Below, in pieces: positions 48,851 to 57,335 of a stretch of 64,000 nt of DNA. Source of the stretch: Mycobacterium pseudokansasii (lineage in GTDB: Bacteria > Actinomycetota > Actinomycetes > Mycobacteriales > Mycobacteriaceae). The stretch is taken from the NCBI RefSeq assembly GCF_900566075.1, contig NZ_UPHU01000001.1:5332325-5396324 (forward strand). Reading direction: 5' to 3'. Positions within the stretch are counted from its first letter, which is position 1, and every line of letters begins with the position of its first letter. The notes beneath the pieces were generated by a model. It was not told the DNA's origin and did no database searches. It saw only the letters and a program-made list of their open reading frames with translations. A program made the translations under genes and the position numbers.

Positions 48851-51070
48851 TCATGGCGTTGCAGCGAACAAAGCATCTTCCGGTGGTGGCAGTTGGATGG
48901 CCAGGCCCTTGCGTTGGCCGCGGTTGACATGCACCGCGTTGAGCTCGCCGCGTTGAATCCGGTCCAGGACAGTCTGTTTGGCAACGCCGAGTCGGCGGGC
49001 AGCAGCTTCGAGCCCAACCCATCCCTCGGGCGCGTCCGGGGTGATCTTGGCTTGCAGCTCGGCGTCGATGCGGATTCGCCACGGGCCGCCGGGGCCGTGC
49101 TGCTCGCCGCGGATGAACCCGCTGGCCAGCCACCGGTAGAGGGTGGCTCGGGAGGTGCCCAGCAGCGTCTGGGCTTCGGCGATGCTGACCATGTGCACAT
49201 CCTCGTCGATGGGTCCGACAGGTTCGCTGGGACCGGCGATCCGGTGTTTGCGGCGCAGGCTGCCGACCCGGTCGCGGGTGAACGGCAACCCGGTCGCGGT
49301 GATCACGCCTTGCCGGGCAAGCAGGCGCGCGATCGTCGCGTCGTCGTAGTGGGCGGCCAGCCGTCGAATACGCTCCAGCGTGTCGGCCTCGGTGCGGATC
49401 GCGCTGTCCACGCCGCGGCGCGGCAACGCGACGGTGATATCGGTATGAGCGCTGCCTTCCCACCGGATCCGGATCGCGGCCTGACCAGCGTCGCGGTCGA
49501 CGTTGATGACGACCTCACCGATCAGCAACCGCAGCAACTGCTTTCGTTCTCGGATGGTGGTGGTGTCGGCGTCGAACACCGCCCGCAGGTCAGCACCCGC
49601 GTGGGATAGCCAGGCCACCTCTTCCTCGGTGAGCACCGCCGGCCGCCGGGACTGCTGCGCGGCCAGGTCGGCCTCGGCTTGACGTAGCGTGCCCAGCCGT
49701 ACTTCCCAGTCGCGTTCCAGGCTGCGGGCGACCAACCGGTTCTCCGGCTCGACCGCGTCGAACTGGCGGCGGGCTCGCTGGGCCTCGTAACGGGCCCGCT
49801 CGACGCCCAGCTCGAACGCGCGCACCCGCCGGGCATGCTGATCCTCGGCCTCGGCCAGTGCGGCGGCGGTGGCCGCCAACGCGGCCGGCTGCAACACGGT
49901 GAACATCTCCTCGACCACGGCGGCGTCCAGGCGGCGTCCGCTCAGACTCTGGCAGCTGCGCGCCGAGCCGTACAACCGCAGTCCCTGCGCGCACAGATAC
50001 CGTGGGACTCGGCCATCGGGGCCGGAGTAGCCGACCAGCATCCGCCGCCCGCACTTGCCGCACACCACCAGCCCCTGCAGCAAGGCGCGGCCCTCACGCA
50101 CCGCCCCGCCGCCCTGCCCTTTGGGCGGGTGCACGTTGGCGCGCAACCGATCCTGGTTGGCCAGATAGGTCTGCCAGGACACATAGCCGGGATGATGATC
50201 CGGGATGGTCACCTCCCACTGCTCACGCGGCAATTCCTGATCGCGGACCACGATGCGGCCGGCCTCGTCCAGACGCCGACTCACCTTCGTTCGCCCGAAC
50301 ACGTACGCCCCACCATAGGCGGGGTTGGTCAAAAAATCGTGGACCGCCGGGTAGGTCGCCTCGGCCCAGCGGATGACCCGCGCGCCGGCGGACCGGCGCG
50401 GCAGCCGCAGGCCATCCGCACGCAGCGACAGCACCACCTGACGCGCCGAACCCAGCTCGTCGAACCGGTCGAACACCGCCGTGATCGCGGCGCGGACCGC
50501 CTCATCCCGGCTGAGCACCACCCGGTCGTCCTGGTCATAGTCCAGCCCCACCGGCAGCAGTTGGCGCAGCTCGCCCCGCGCGGCCTTGTGCCGCAGCCCG
50601 GCATTGAGCCGCGACCGCAGCACGTGCAGCTCAGCCTCGCTCATCGTGCCCTTCAACCCAAGCACGAGCCGGTCGTTGTAGTCACCGGGGTGATACATCC
50701 CGTCCGCGTCGGCGATCAGGGTGTCGGTCATCGCGCACAGATCCAGCAGGTGATACCAGTCTGCGTTGCAGCGCGCCAACCGAGACACTTCGATGCCCAG
50801 CACCAGGCCGACCTGCCCCAACCCGACCGCGGCGACCAATTCCTGAAACCCGTTGCGTGCGTTCGCATCCGCGCCCGAACAACCCAGGTCGTCATCGACC
50901 ACCCGTACCCGGTCAGCTGGCCACCCCAAGTGCTGCGCTCGCTGCGCGAGTTCGTATTGCCGGTTGAGGCTTTCGGTGTTTTCCCGCACCTGCGTCATCG
51001 TCGATTGCCGCACATACACCCACGCCTGTCGTTGCAGGTGCGTTGCCCGGATCTTGGTCAGCTCAGCCAT
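48851..51070 (-). CDS. Large serine recombinase
   Basis: 739 residues from ATG 51070. Resolvase catalytic domain with nucleophile Ser in YVRQSTMTQ (about residue 20) and EVSRLARCNADW; recombinase domain; zinc ribbon (VVCGKCGRRM, then YLCAQG and a later Cys); a long coiled-coil-like helix; and a C-terminal part with two helix-turn-helix-like segments (AEAQTLLGTSRATLYRWLASG and LEAAARRLGVAKQTVLDRI). Larger than usual because of this C-terminal extension. Drives insertion and excision of the element. Confidence 0.9.
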   Translation of the reverse strand: MAELTKIRATHLQRQAWVYVRQSTMTQVRENTESLNRQYELAQRAQHLGWPADRVRVVDDDLGCSGADANARNGFQELVAAVGLGQVGLVLGIEVSRLARCNADWYHLLDLCAMTDTLIADADGMYHPGDYNDRLVLGLKGTMSEAELHVLRSRLNAGLRHKAARGELRQLLPVGLDYDQDDRVVLSRDEAVRAAITAVFDRFDELGSARQVVLSLRADGLRLPRRSAGARVIRWAEATYPAVHDFLTNPAYGGAYVFGRTKVSRRLDEAGRIVVRDQELPREQWEVTIPDHHPGYVSWQTYLANQDRLRANVHPPKGQGGGAVREGRALLQGLVVCGKCGRRMLVGYSGPDGRVPRYLCAQGLRLYGSARSCQSLSGRRLDAAVVEEMFTVLQPAALAATAAALAEAEDQHARRVRAFELGVERARYEAQRARRQFDAVEPENRLVARSLERDWEVRLGTLRQAEADLAAQQSRRPAVLTEEEVAWLSHAGADLRAVFDADTTTIRERKQLLRLLIGEVVINVDRDAGQAAIRIRWEGSAHTDITVALPRRGVDSAIRTEADTLERIRRLAAHYDDATIARLLARQGVITATGLPFTRDRVGSLRRKHRIAGPSEPVGPIDEDVHMVSIAEAQTLLGTSRATLYRWLASGFIRGEQHGPGGPWRIRIDAELQAKITPDAPEGWVGLEAAARRLGVAKQTVLDRIQRGELNAVHVNRGQRKGLAIQLPPPEDALFAATP

Positions 51071-51233
51071 CGCTGCCGTCCTCGGCCAGCACACCCCTGG
51101 CGATCATCCGGGCCAGCAGCGACAACACTTGCGCCCGTGTGGGTTCCGGCAGCTGCTCCCAGCTCCCGGCGACACGCTCCTGCTCCCACGGCAGCCGCAG
51201 TTGCACCGCGGCCGCTATCCTGACTCCTCGCAC
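51063..51233 (-). CDS. Small protein translationally coupled to the recombinase
   Basis: 56 residues from GTG 51233, behind a strong AGGAGG: MRGVRIAAAVQLRLPWEQER to VLAEDGSDG. Its stop overlaps the recombinase start (ATGGCTGA). Helical and amphipathic; no family I can name. Position and coupling suggest an accessory or directionality factor for the recombinase, which is inference only. Confidence 0.65.
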   Translation of the reverse strand: MRGVRIAAAVQLRLPWEQERVAGSWEQLPEPTRAQVLSLLARMIARGVLAEDGSDG

Positions 51234-51311
51234 GGCTCACCTCCTGGTCTCGTTGGCGCGGATCCAGTGAGGTGAGCCTTGCCCATCCCGGCCGTAACTG
51301 GTCGGACCCGG

Positions 51312-51578
51312 TCACGACGACACGCCCGTGTCACGCGCCAGCCGGGACCGCAACCGTCGAACCCCCTCGACCGACAACGTCGTCGCCAACCCCGCCAACA
51401 CGGCGGCGTCGCTACCGAAGACATCCGTCGCGTCGGCCGCCACCATGCCCGGCGTGCCGTCCGGCAGCACGACCACCAGCCTCAGCACGCCCTGTCGTCG
51501 ACGAAATGACAACGCTCGCAACTGTTCCCCGTACAATGGGTGCGCGCGATCAGTTACCGTGATCTCGCACGGCAGCAC
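51312..51578 (-). CDS. DUF5372-like small protein of the recombinase element
   Basis: 88 residues from GTG 51578: ITVTDRAHPLYGEQLRALSF, then LVVVLPDGTPGMVAADATDV. The HPLYG and DG-xxxxxAxATDV pattern resembles DUF5372, a small beta-rich family I recall next to serine recombinases in actinobacteria. It starts 33 bp inside the right end of the element. Function unknown. Confidence 0.6.
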   Translation of the reverse strand: MLPCEITVTDRAHPLYGEQLRALSFRRRQGVLRLVVVLPDGTPGMVAADATDVFGSDAAVLAGLATTLSVEGVRRLRSRLARDTGVSS

Positions 51579-52241
51579 CGCGCGAAGCTGTTGCAGTCTG
51601 TCGCCTGCGCTGTCGGCGTCGGGAAAACCCATGTGGCACAAGCACTTGGGCATCACGTCGCCCGTCGGGGCGGCGACGTCCGGTTCGTCAAGTGCGCCCG
51701 CATGCTCGCCGACCTGGCCGGTGGCCACGCCGATCGCACCATCGGTCAGCGCATGCGCGAATACACCAGGCCGTTGGTATTGATCATCGATGACTTCGCG
51801 ATGCGTGAACACACCACCACCCAGTCCGACGATCTCTACGATCTGGTCTCCGATCGGGCAATCGCTGGCAAACCCTTGATCCTGACCAGCAACCGCGCCC
51901 CCAAGGACTGGTATCCGCTGTTCCCCAACCCCGTCGTGGCCGAATCACTGCTCGACCGGCTGATCAACACCAGCCACCAAGTCCTCATGGACGGACCCAG
52001 CTATCGGCCCCGGAAACGACCCGGCCGCTCCACCAACTAGACACCGCCCCCCACGGGCCGGTAAGACCTACACCGAGGCCCGCACCTGGGGAATTACGTG
52101 ACGCCAGCCCCTGGGGAATTACGCGACGGACGACAGCGAAGCTGAGTTGTCTACGACAACGACGGCAAGGCGACCGGCGGGGCGCAGTGTCGCTCGTCCT
52201 ACGACGAGGCGCTCTTCGCCCCGCCACTACACTTCTCGAGG

Positions 52242-52534
52242 ATGGAACCGGGTCAGCTGCGCATCGATGTCGGTCAGTTAGATGCCGTGGCCAGTCAATG
52301 GGTCAGCGAAGCTCCGAACTTGCCGTCCTAGCACCGCCTTCACCGGGGCGACCGTTTCAACCCACCACCGCGGCGGTGGGCGGTGCCCACGCAGCGGTTG
52401 ACCTGGCTGCGGCGGCGTTGACCGCCCGCACCCAAGCGACGGCCAGCACGGTGCAGGCCGGTGCTACGGGATATGCCAGCAACGAAGCGTCGGCGGCGGC
52501 CGAGATGGCGGCCGTGCGACCGAGGTTGGTGTAG
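52242..52534 (+). pseudogene. EspC-like partner, module 4, frameshifted
   Basis: As in module 1, CAATGGGTC has three G instead of four, so the ATG at 52242 reaches a stop after SEAPNLPS. The remaining frame to 52534 is open and somewhat diverged (HAAVDLAAAALTARTQATAS). TACACT at 52228-52233. Confidence 0.7.
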
Positions 52535-52537
52535 GGG

Positions 52538-53467
52538 GTGGCGACCCTTTCCCAAGTCCGGGCATGGAGCACCGAGCATCTGATCGAGGCGGCCGGCTAT
52601 TGGACTAGGACCGCCGATCAGTGGGAAGACGTGTTTTTGCGGATGCGCAACCAATCCCACACCCTGGTGTGGGAAGGCGCTGGCGGTGATGCGCTACGGC
52701 AGCGAACCGGTGCCGATTTCGCGGTGGTGAGCGCCAAAGCCGAGCAACTGCGCCAAGCGAGCAAGATCGCCCGTGACGGCGCCGGAACCATCGGCGCCGC
52801 CCAACGCCGGGTCCTCTTTGCTATCGAGGACGCCCATAACGCGGGTTTTGCTGTCGCAGAAGACTTCTCGGTCACCGATACCCGAACCAGCCGCTCCGCG
52901 GCCGAACAGGTGGCTCGTCAAGCCCAAGCCCACGCATTCGCCGCCGACATCCGCCAACGCGTCGCCCAACTGCTCGGGGTCGAACACGACGTAGCCGGCA
53001 AAATCACCGCCGCGACGGCCGGAATCGCGGCCACCACCTTCCCGGAAACACCCCACGACCCCAAACCGCACATCCAGGCCGTCGACAACCACACCTTCAA
53101 AGACAGCCCACCCCCGCCCCCGGGTCCACCGGGCGATCCGTTTGCCGGCTGGACCGACGAGCAAATGAGACAAGTAGCTGTCGAAATCGCCAACGGTCAT
53201 GCCTTGAAGCATTTTCCCGGAAAGACCCCAGAAAACCTGGCCAGATCGATTTACGACGCGATGAAGGACCCCAATACTCGGATCGGTTCCAGCATCAAAT
53301 CCGGCGGACTAACGCTGCTGAAGAGCGATGGAACCATTATTTTCATCAATCCGCAGGACGTCGACTATGGAACTGCCTTCGAACCTAAGCCGACTGCGAC
53401 GACTCCGTGGCGAACCCCGCTGAAATACTTCGAACAGAACACTAGCGGGAGTTTCCGGCCTTTTTAG
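52538..53467 (+). CDS. Type VII polymorphic toxin with a different C-terminal domain (module 4)
   Basis: 309 residues. The first 190 or so are almost identical to the module 1 toxin (WxG turn included, no GC insertion). After a PPPPPGPPGDP linker the C-terminus is unrelated: HALKHFPGKTPENLARSI, then a strand and DGTIIFINPQDVDYGTAFEP near the end. A KH helix followed by I(x)NPxxxDxGTxFxP is a pattern of small RNase-like polymorphic toxins, but I cannot name the family. The last codons (SGSFRPF-stop) come from the inserted IS end, so the natural terminus is lost. No immunity gene follows. Confidence 0.65.
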   Translation: MATLSQVRAWSTEHLIEAAGYWTRTADQWEDVFLRMRNQSHTLVWEGAGGDALRQRTGADFAVVSAKAEQLRQASKIARDGAGTIGAAQRRVLFAIEDAHNAGFAVAEDFSVTDTRTSRSAAEQVARQAQAHAFAADIRQRVAQLLGVEHDVAGKITAATAGIAATTFPETPHDPKPHIQAVDNHTFKDSPPPPPGPPGDPFAGWTDEQMRQVAVEIANGHALKHFPGKTPENLARSIYDAMKDPNTRIGSSIKSGGLTLLKSDGTIIFINPQDVDYGTAFEPKPTATTPWRTPLKYFEQNTSGSFRPF

Positions 53468-55328
53468 TTGATCGGCGTGTCTTTCGTTGTGGTGCTTGAG
53501 GTTTGTGTGACGAGAGAGTATTACCCATATATGGCGTCGATCGTGGGGAAGCGCCGCGGCAAGCAGACCTACTACTACCTGGTGGAATCGGCGCGGGTGG
53601 GCGGCAAGCCGCGCATCGTGTCCCAGCAGTATCTGGGCAGCGCCGATGAGGTGCTGGCCAAGCTGTCGGCGACGCCGAGCGGGCAGCCGATCCGCAGCCA
53701 GCACAAGCAGTTCGGGGATCTGGCGGCGGTGTGGTCGACGCTGAGGCGGCTGGACGTGGCCGGGATCGTCGACGAGGTGGCGCCGCGTCGCGCGGACGCG
53801 GCCGCGTCGGTGGGCACCTACATCGCGCTGGCATGCGCGAACCGAATCGTCGACCCGTGCTCCAAACGCGAATTCGCCGACTGGTGGGCCAGCACGGCCG
53901 GGCCGCGATGGGTGAAGCTGGGCCGCGCCGCGCTGGATCACCGCCGGTTCTGGGACGCGATGGACCGCCTCGGCGAGAGCGAGCTGCGCGAGATCGAGAC
54001 CCGGCTCGGGCGGGCGATGGTCGGCGAGTTCGGGCTGGATTTGACCGGGCTGGCGCTGGACATGACCAACTTCGCCACCTTCATCGACACCGGCAACGCG
54101 AAGGCGTCGATCGCGCAGCGCGGCAAGGCCAAACAGAAACGCACCGATCTGCGGCTGGTCGGGTTGGCGCTGGTCATCACCCGCGACGGCGGGGTGCCGG
54201 TGATCAGCCACGCCTATCCCGGTGATCGGCCTGATGTCACCCAGTTCCCCACGGTCATCGACGAGCTGGTGGCCCGCTACCGCGACCTGGTGTCCTCGGT
54301 CGAGTCGCTGACCGTGGTCTATGACGCCGGGCAAAACAGCGGCGACAACCACACGGTCGTCGAAGAGCACGGGATCGGGTTCGTCGGGTCGCTGCCGCCC
54401 AGCGATCACCCCGACCTGCTGGGCATCCCGGCGCGCGACTACCGTGTCGTCGACGAAGACCGCTATCCCGGGCTGACTTTCGTCGACACCACCGTCACCG
54501 CGCTCGGGGTGACCCGCCGCGCGGTGCTGACCCACTCGGCGAACCTGGCGGCCAAGCAGGCCCGCGGCCTGGACCAGACCCTGGCCAAGGCGCGGCGTCG
54601 GCTGGCCGAGCTGGCCGCCCGCCTGGCCCGCGGCCACACCCGCCGCGACCGCGACAAGGTGCAGGCCCAGATCGCTGCGATCTGCAAACCCCGCTGGGTG
54701 GCCGATATCATCACCGTCACCCTCACCGGCGAGCAGCCCGCCGAGTTGCGGCTGGCCTGGCACACCGACAGCAAAGCCCGAAAACGCTTGGAACAACGAA
54801 TCTTCGGCAAACGGATCCTGTTCACCAACCGCGACTGGCCGGTGCCCGACATCGTGGCCGCCTACCGCTCCCAATCCGACGCCGAATTCGGCTTCCGCCA
54901 GCTCAAGGACCCGCACGTGGTCTCGTTCAGCCCAATGCACCACTGGACCGACTCCAAGATCCGCGTACACGTGTCCTACTGCGTGCTCGCCTTGGCCGTC
55001 GCCCACCTGATGCGCCGCCACGCCGACCAGGCTGGGCTGCACCTGTCCGTGCGCGAGTTACTCGACCAGCTCGCCGGCATCGAAGAAACCGTGCTGCTCT
55101 ACCACGACGGCGGCAAGGGACGCCCCCGCGTGCAACGCATGCTCACCGACACCACCCCCACCCAACAGAAACTGGCCGACCTGTTCGACATCCACCAATA
55201 CGCACCCACCCGCTGACCCCGCCGGGCCCCTCACAGCGAGTTGGGTAATACACCAGCGCTGCCCGAAAAAGCCATCCCACCAGGCGAAACCAGACCCACA
55301 ATCAAGAAAGGCCGGAAACTCCCACTAG
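53442..55328 (+). mobile_element. IS1634-type element 3
   Basis: 1887 bp with near-perfect 22-bp terminal inverted repeats starting CTAGYGGGAGTTTCCGGCC (53442-53463; 55307-55328). No long direct repeat can be seen outside the ends, unlike elements 1 and 2, so a deletion or recombination has probably removed one side. It starts inside the module 4 toxin gene. Confidence 0.85.
53531..55216 (+). CDS. IS1634-family transposase (element 3)
   Basis: About 561 residues. Opens GKRRGKQTYYYLVESARVGG, with LALDMTNFATFID (first Asp), LTVVYDAGQNS (second Asp) and YRSQSDAEFGFRQLKDPH (YREK-like Glu segment). A different subgroup from the transposases of elements 1 and 2, which are shorter and only distantly alike. 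Apparently intact. Confidence 0.88.
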   Translation: MASIVGKRRGKQTYYYLVESARVGGKPRIVSQQYLGSADEVLAKLSATPSGQPIRSQHKQFGDLAAVWSTLRRLDVAGIVDEVAPRRADAAASVGTYIALACANRIVDPCSKREFADWWASTAGPRWVKLGRAALDHRRFWDAMDRLGESELREIETRLGRAMVGEFGLDLTGLALDMTNFATFIDTGNAKASIAQRGKAKQKRTDLRLVGLALVITRDGGVPVISHAYPGDRPDVTQFPTVIDELVARYRDLVSSVESLTVVYDAGQNSGDNHTVVEEHGIGFVGSLPPSDHPDLLGIPARDYRVVDEDRYPGLTFVDTTVTALGVTRRAVLTHSANLAAKQARGLDQTLAKARRRLAELAARLARGHTRRDRDKVQAQIAAICKPRWVADIITVTLTGEQPAELRLAWHTDSKARKRLEQRIFGKRILFTNRDWPVPDIVAAYRSQSDAEFGFRQLKDPHVVSFSPMHHWTDSKIRVHVSYCVLALAVAHLMRRHADQAGLHLSVRELLDQLAGIEETVLLYHDGGKGRPRVQRMLTDTTPTQQKLADLFDIHQYAPTR

Positions 55329-55329
55329 G

Positions 55330-55644
55330 GCCGTCGAGCCACTTACTCCCCCTGCATCGGGACGGTTTCCACCGCTTACTCCCGGCGAAATGGCGCCACC
55401 TACACCCGCCGCTCCACAACCTCCACCGGTTCCGCGACCCGCACCCCCACCACCGCCACCGGTTGAAGCGCTACCGGCACCCAAGCCAGCGCCCCTACCC
55501 AAAGGTGTCGAAGGGCCGATGCTTCCCGGCGGACCCGCACCGCCTTTGGGACCCCACGTTGTGCACCCACCGCATAGCATCCCCCATCACCTCCCCATTT
55601 TGGGAGAAGACGACCCGTGGGAAAATCCCCGAGACTTCGACTAG
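55330..55644 (+). pseudogene. Proline-rich C-terminal fragment of a truncated protein
   Basis: An open frame enters from the IS3 end and runs to a stop at 55642-55644: PLTPGEMAPPTPAAPQPPP, a further Pro-rich run, then HHLPILGEDDPWENPRDFD. It looks like the Pro-rich tail and end of a larger exported, possibly type VII, protein whose 5' part was removed by the IS. An internal ATG at 55390 could start an 84-residue product. Confidence 0.45.
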
Positions 55645-55703
55645 GAGCAGGACGCTAGCCCGGATTTTGCGTGCAACTTGGCGTGACACGCTGTTTGGTT
55701 AGC

Positions 55704-55773
55704 GAAAGTGCCTGTCCTGCAAGGGATAATGCGACTGCTGAAGGTCCATCATTCCGAGCGGGAGGGCACTTTC
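55704..55773 (+). promoter_or_regulatory. IS1380-2 leader: inverted repeat around the promoter and ribosome site
   Basis: GAAAGTGCC (55704-55712) pairs with GGCACTTTC (55765-55773). Between them lies -10-like GATAAT (55725-55730); GGAGGG (55761-55766) overlaps the second arm, and the GTG start is 3 bp after it. Same design as at 27465. Predicted to block translation only from read-through RNA. Confidence 0.5.
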
Positions 55774-55776
55774 TAG

Positions 55777-57169
55777 GTGAAGGGTAGCGCAGCGGTTTGC
55801 CGAGCCAAAGTATCTGCCGACGGTCATGGTGTGGTGTCGCATGCGGGGATGGGTTTGTTGCGTGAGTTGGCTGATCTGACCGGGTTGTCGGCGCAGGTCA
55901 CGGCCGCGTTGGCCGATACCTATAAGGGGCCATGGGTGTATGCGCCGGGGGCGGTGTTTGCTGATCTGGCGGCGGCGGTGGCTGATGGCGCGGACTGCAT
56001 CGACGGGGTCGGGCAGCTGTGTGGGGACCGTGAGCATGTCTTCGGTGCGGCGGCCTCAACCACCACGATGTGGCGGCTGGTCGACCACCGTGTCGATGCC
56101 AAACACCTGCCAGCTGTGCGGGCCGCCCGCGCCGCTGCCAGAGCGGCAGCCTGGGCCGCGGGAGCCGCCCCGCCGCCCGGCAAGTGGTTGCACATCGATA
56201 TTGATGCCACGTTGGTCATCGATCACTCCGATAACAAAGAGAACGCCGCTTCGACCTGGAAAAAGTCGTTCGGGCACCATCCGTTGTTGGCGTTTTTGGA
56301 CCGTCCGGAGATCGCCGGTGGTGAGGCGTTGGCCGGGCTGCTGCGCAAAGGCAACGCGGGCAGCAACACCGCCGCCGACCACGTCGCGGTCTTGGAGCAG
56401 GCGTTGGCGTCGCTGCCGCCCGAGTGGCGTCCCGGCCCGCAGAATCCCGCCGCGCCCACGGTTGTGGTGCGCTCGGACTCGGCCGGGGCCACCCACGGCT
56501 TCGCCCAGGCCTGCCGCGATCACGATGCCGGGTTCTCCTTCGGCTACCCCGTCGATGCCCGCGTGCAAGACGCCGTGGACACCCTCAACCTCGGCAACGC
56601 CTGGTACCCGGCGATCGAGGCCACCGGCGACATCCGCGACGGCGCATGGGTGGCCGAGGCCACCGGGCTGGTCAACCTGTCCGCATGGCCCACCGGGACC
56701 CGGCTGATCCTGCGCAAAGAGCGGCCACACCCCGGCGCGCAGCTACGGTTCACCGACGCCGACGGCATGCGGGTCACCGCGTTCATCACCGACACCCCGC
56801 CCGGCGCCATCGCGGGGCAACTGGCCGGGCTCGAGCTGCGACACCGCCAACACGCCCGCGTCGAGGACCGCATCCGCGAAAACAAGACCACAGGCCTGGC
56901 CAACCTGCCACAGCTTCGACGCGAACGCCGCATGGCTCGAAATCATCTTGACTGCAAACGATCTCGTCGCCTGGGCCAAACTACTCGGGTTCAGCGACCA
57001 ACCCGAGATCGCCCGCTGCGAGATCGCCACCTTCCGCTACCGCGTGCTGCACGTAACCGCCCGCATCACCCACGGCGCCCGACAACTGCGCCTCCGCATA
57101 GACGCCACCTGGCGGTGGGCTACAGCGATCACCACCGCCTGGCACCGCATCCGCGCAGGCTTCCCCTGA
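55777..57169 (+). pseudogene. IS1380-family transposase, frameshifted
   Basis: Acidic residues in HIDIDATLVIDHS, VRSDSAGATHGF and ARVEDRIREN follow the family pattern. Frame is lost near 56913 after TTGLANLP; the C-terminus SFDANAAWLEIILT to WHRIRAGFP continues in another frame to 57169. A small deletion explains it. Starts at GTG 55777. Confidence 0.85.
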
Positions 57170-57335
57170 CCCCCCAACCAACCTGTCCCAACAACCACGA
57201 AAGACCCAAGGCCCTGGAACCTCGCCCAACCCGGCGACACGGGACAGGTAAACATGCCGCAAACCGAAACATCCAGCGTCACAGCCTAATCCGAGATCAA
57301 CTCAAAGCCCCTCCCGCCGGCAGGCAAAATCGAGG

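Larger units (their letters stand above)
48698..51615 (-). mobile_element. Small serine-recombinase element inserted in istB
   Basis: A 2.9-kb insert. GTCG is present at both junctions (48698-48701 and 51612-51615) and only one copy is needed to restore istB, so the crossover core is inside GTCG, as expected for serine recombinases that use a 2-bp core and make no duplication. Three leftward genes: a DUF5372-like protein, a 56-residue protein and the recombinase. No other cargo. The 48722-48850 stretch is noncoding. Confidence 0.85.
48371..52040 (+). pseudogene. istB: IstB ATPase, split by a recombinase element
   Basis: IstB helper ATPase of IS21. The 5' part (GTG 48371 to 48700) ends VILYGPV; the 3' part resumes at 51615 as GVGKTHVAQALG and runs to 52040, including Walker B VLIIDDFAM and TSNRAPKDWY. 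Joining GTC at 48698-48700 to GGC at 51615 restores the Walker A motif GPVGVGKT in frame. The interrupted copy cannot make IstB, so this IS21 is immobile unless the insert excises. Confidence 0.9.
44846..52135 (+). mobile_element. IS21-family element containing two further insertions
   Basis: Inserted in the spacer after module 3. Ends start TGTC (left TGTCAGCGGTCACG, right complement TGTCGTCCGTCGCG), and the 7-bp GCGAAGC is repeated just outside each end (44839-44845 and 52136-52142). The motif TCACGTAATTCCCC or close variants recurs at 44855, 44888 and 44912 and, inverted, at 52088 and 52113, as is usual for IS21 ends. Contains istA and istB, an IS1634-type element and a recombinase element. 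Confidence 0.85.
35043..53441 (+). repeat. Tandem array of four toxin-immunity modules (with insertions)
   Basis: Four copies of a unit that starts with the EspC-like partner at 35043, 39462, 42203 and 52242. The unit is about 2.74 kb (module 2 to 3, and module 1 to 2 once the insertion is removed). Partner, toxin N-terminal two-thirds and immunity C-terminal tail are almost identical between modules 1-3; the segment between (36367-37102, 40789-41528, 43489-44298) differs. Spacers after the immunity genes are also near-identical. Mobile elements interrupt the spacers. Confidence 0.85.

Noticed and set aside
49835..51223. Long open frame on the plus strand opposite the serine recombinase
   Set aside because: Low-complexity His/Arg/Gln-rich translation with no domain; it is a GC-driven shadow of the recombinase gene, which has clear motifs on the other strand.
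53309..55042. 577-codon open frame on the minus strand opposite the element 3 transposase
   Set aside because: Translation lacks any recognisable domain and is explained by codon bias of the transposase on the plus strand.
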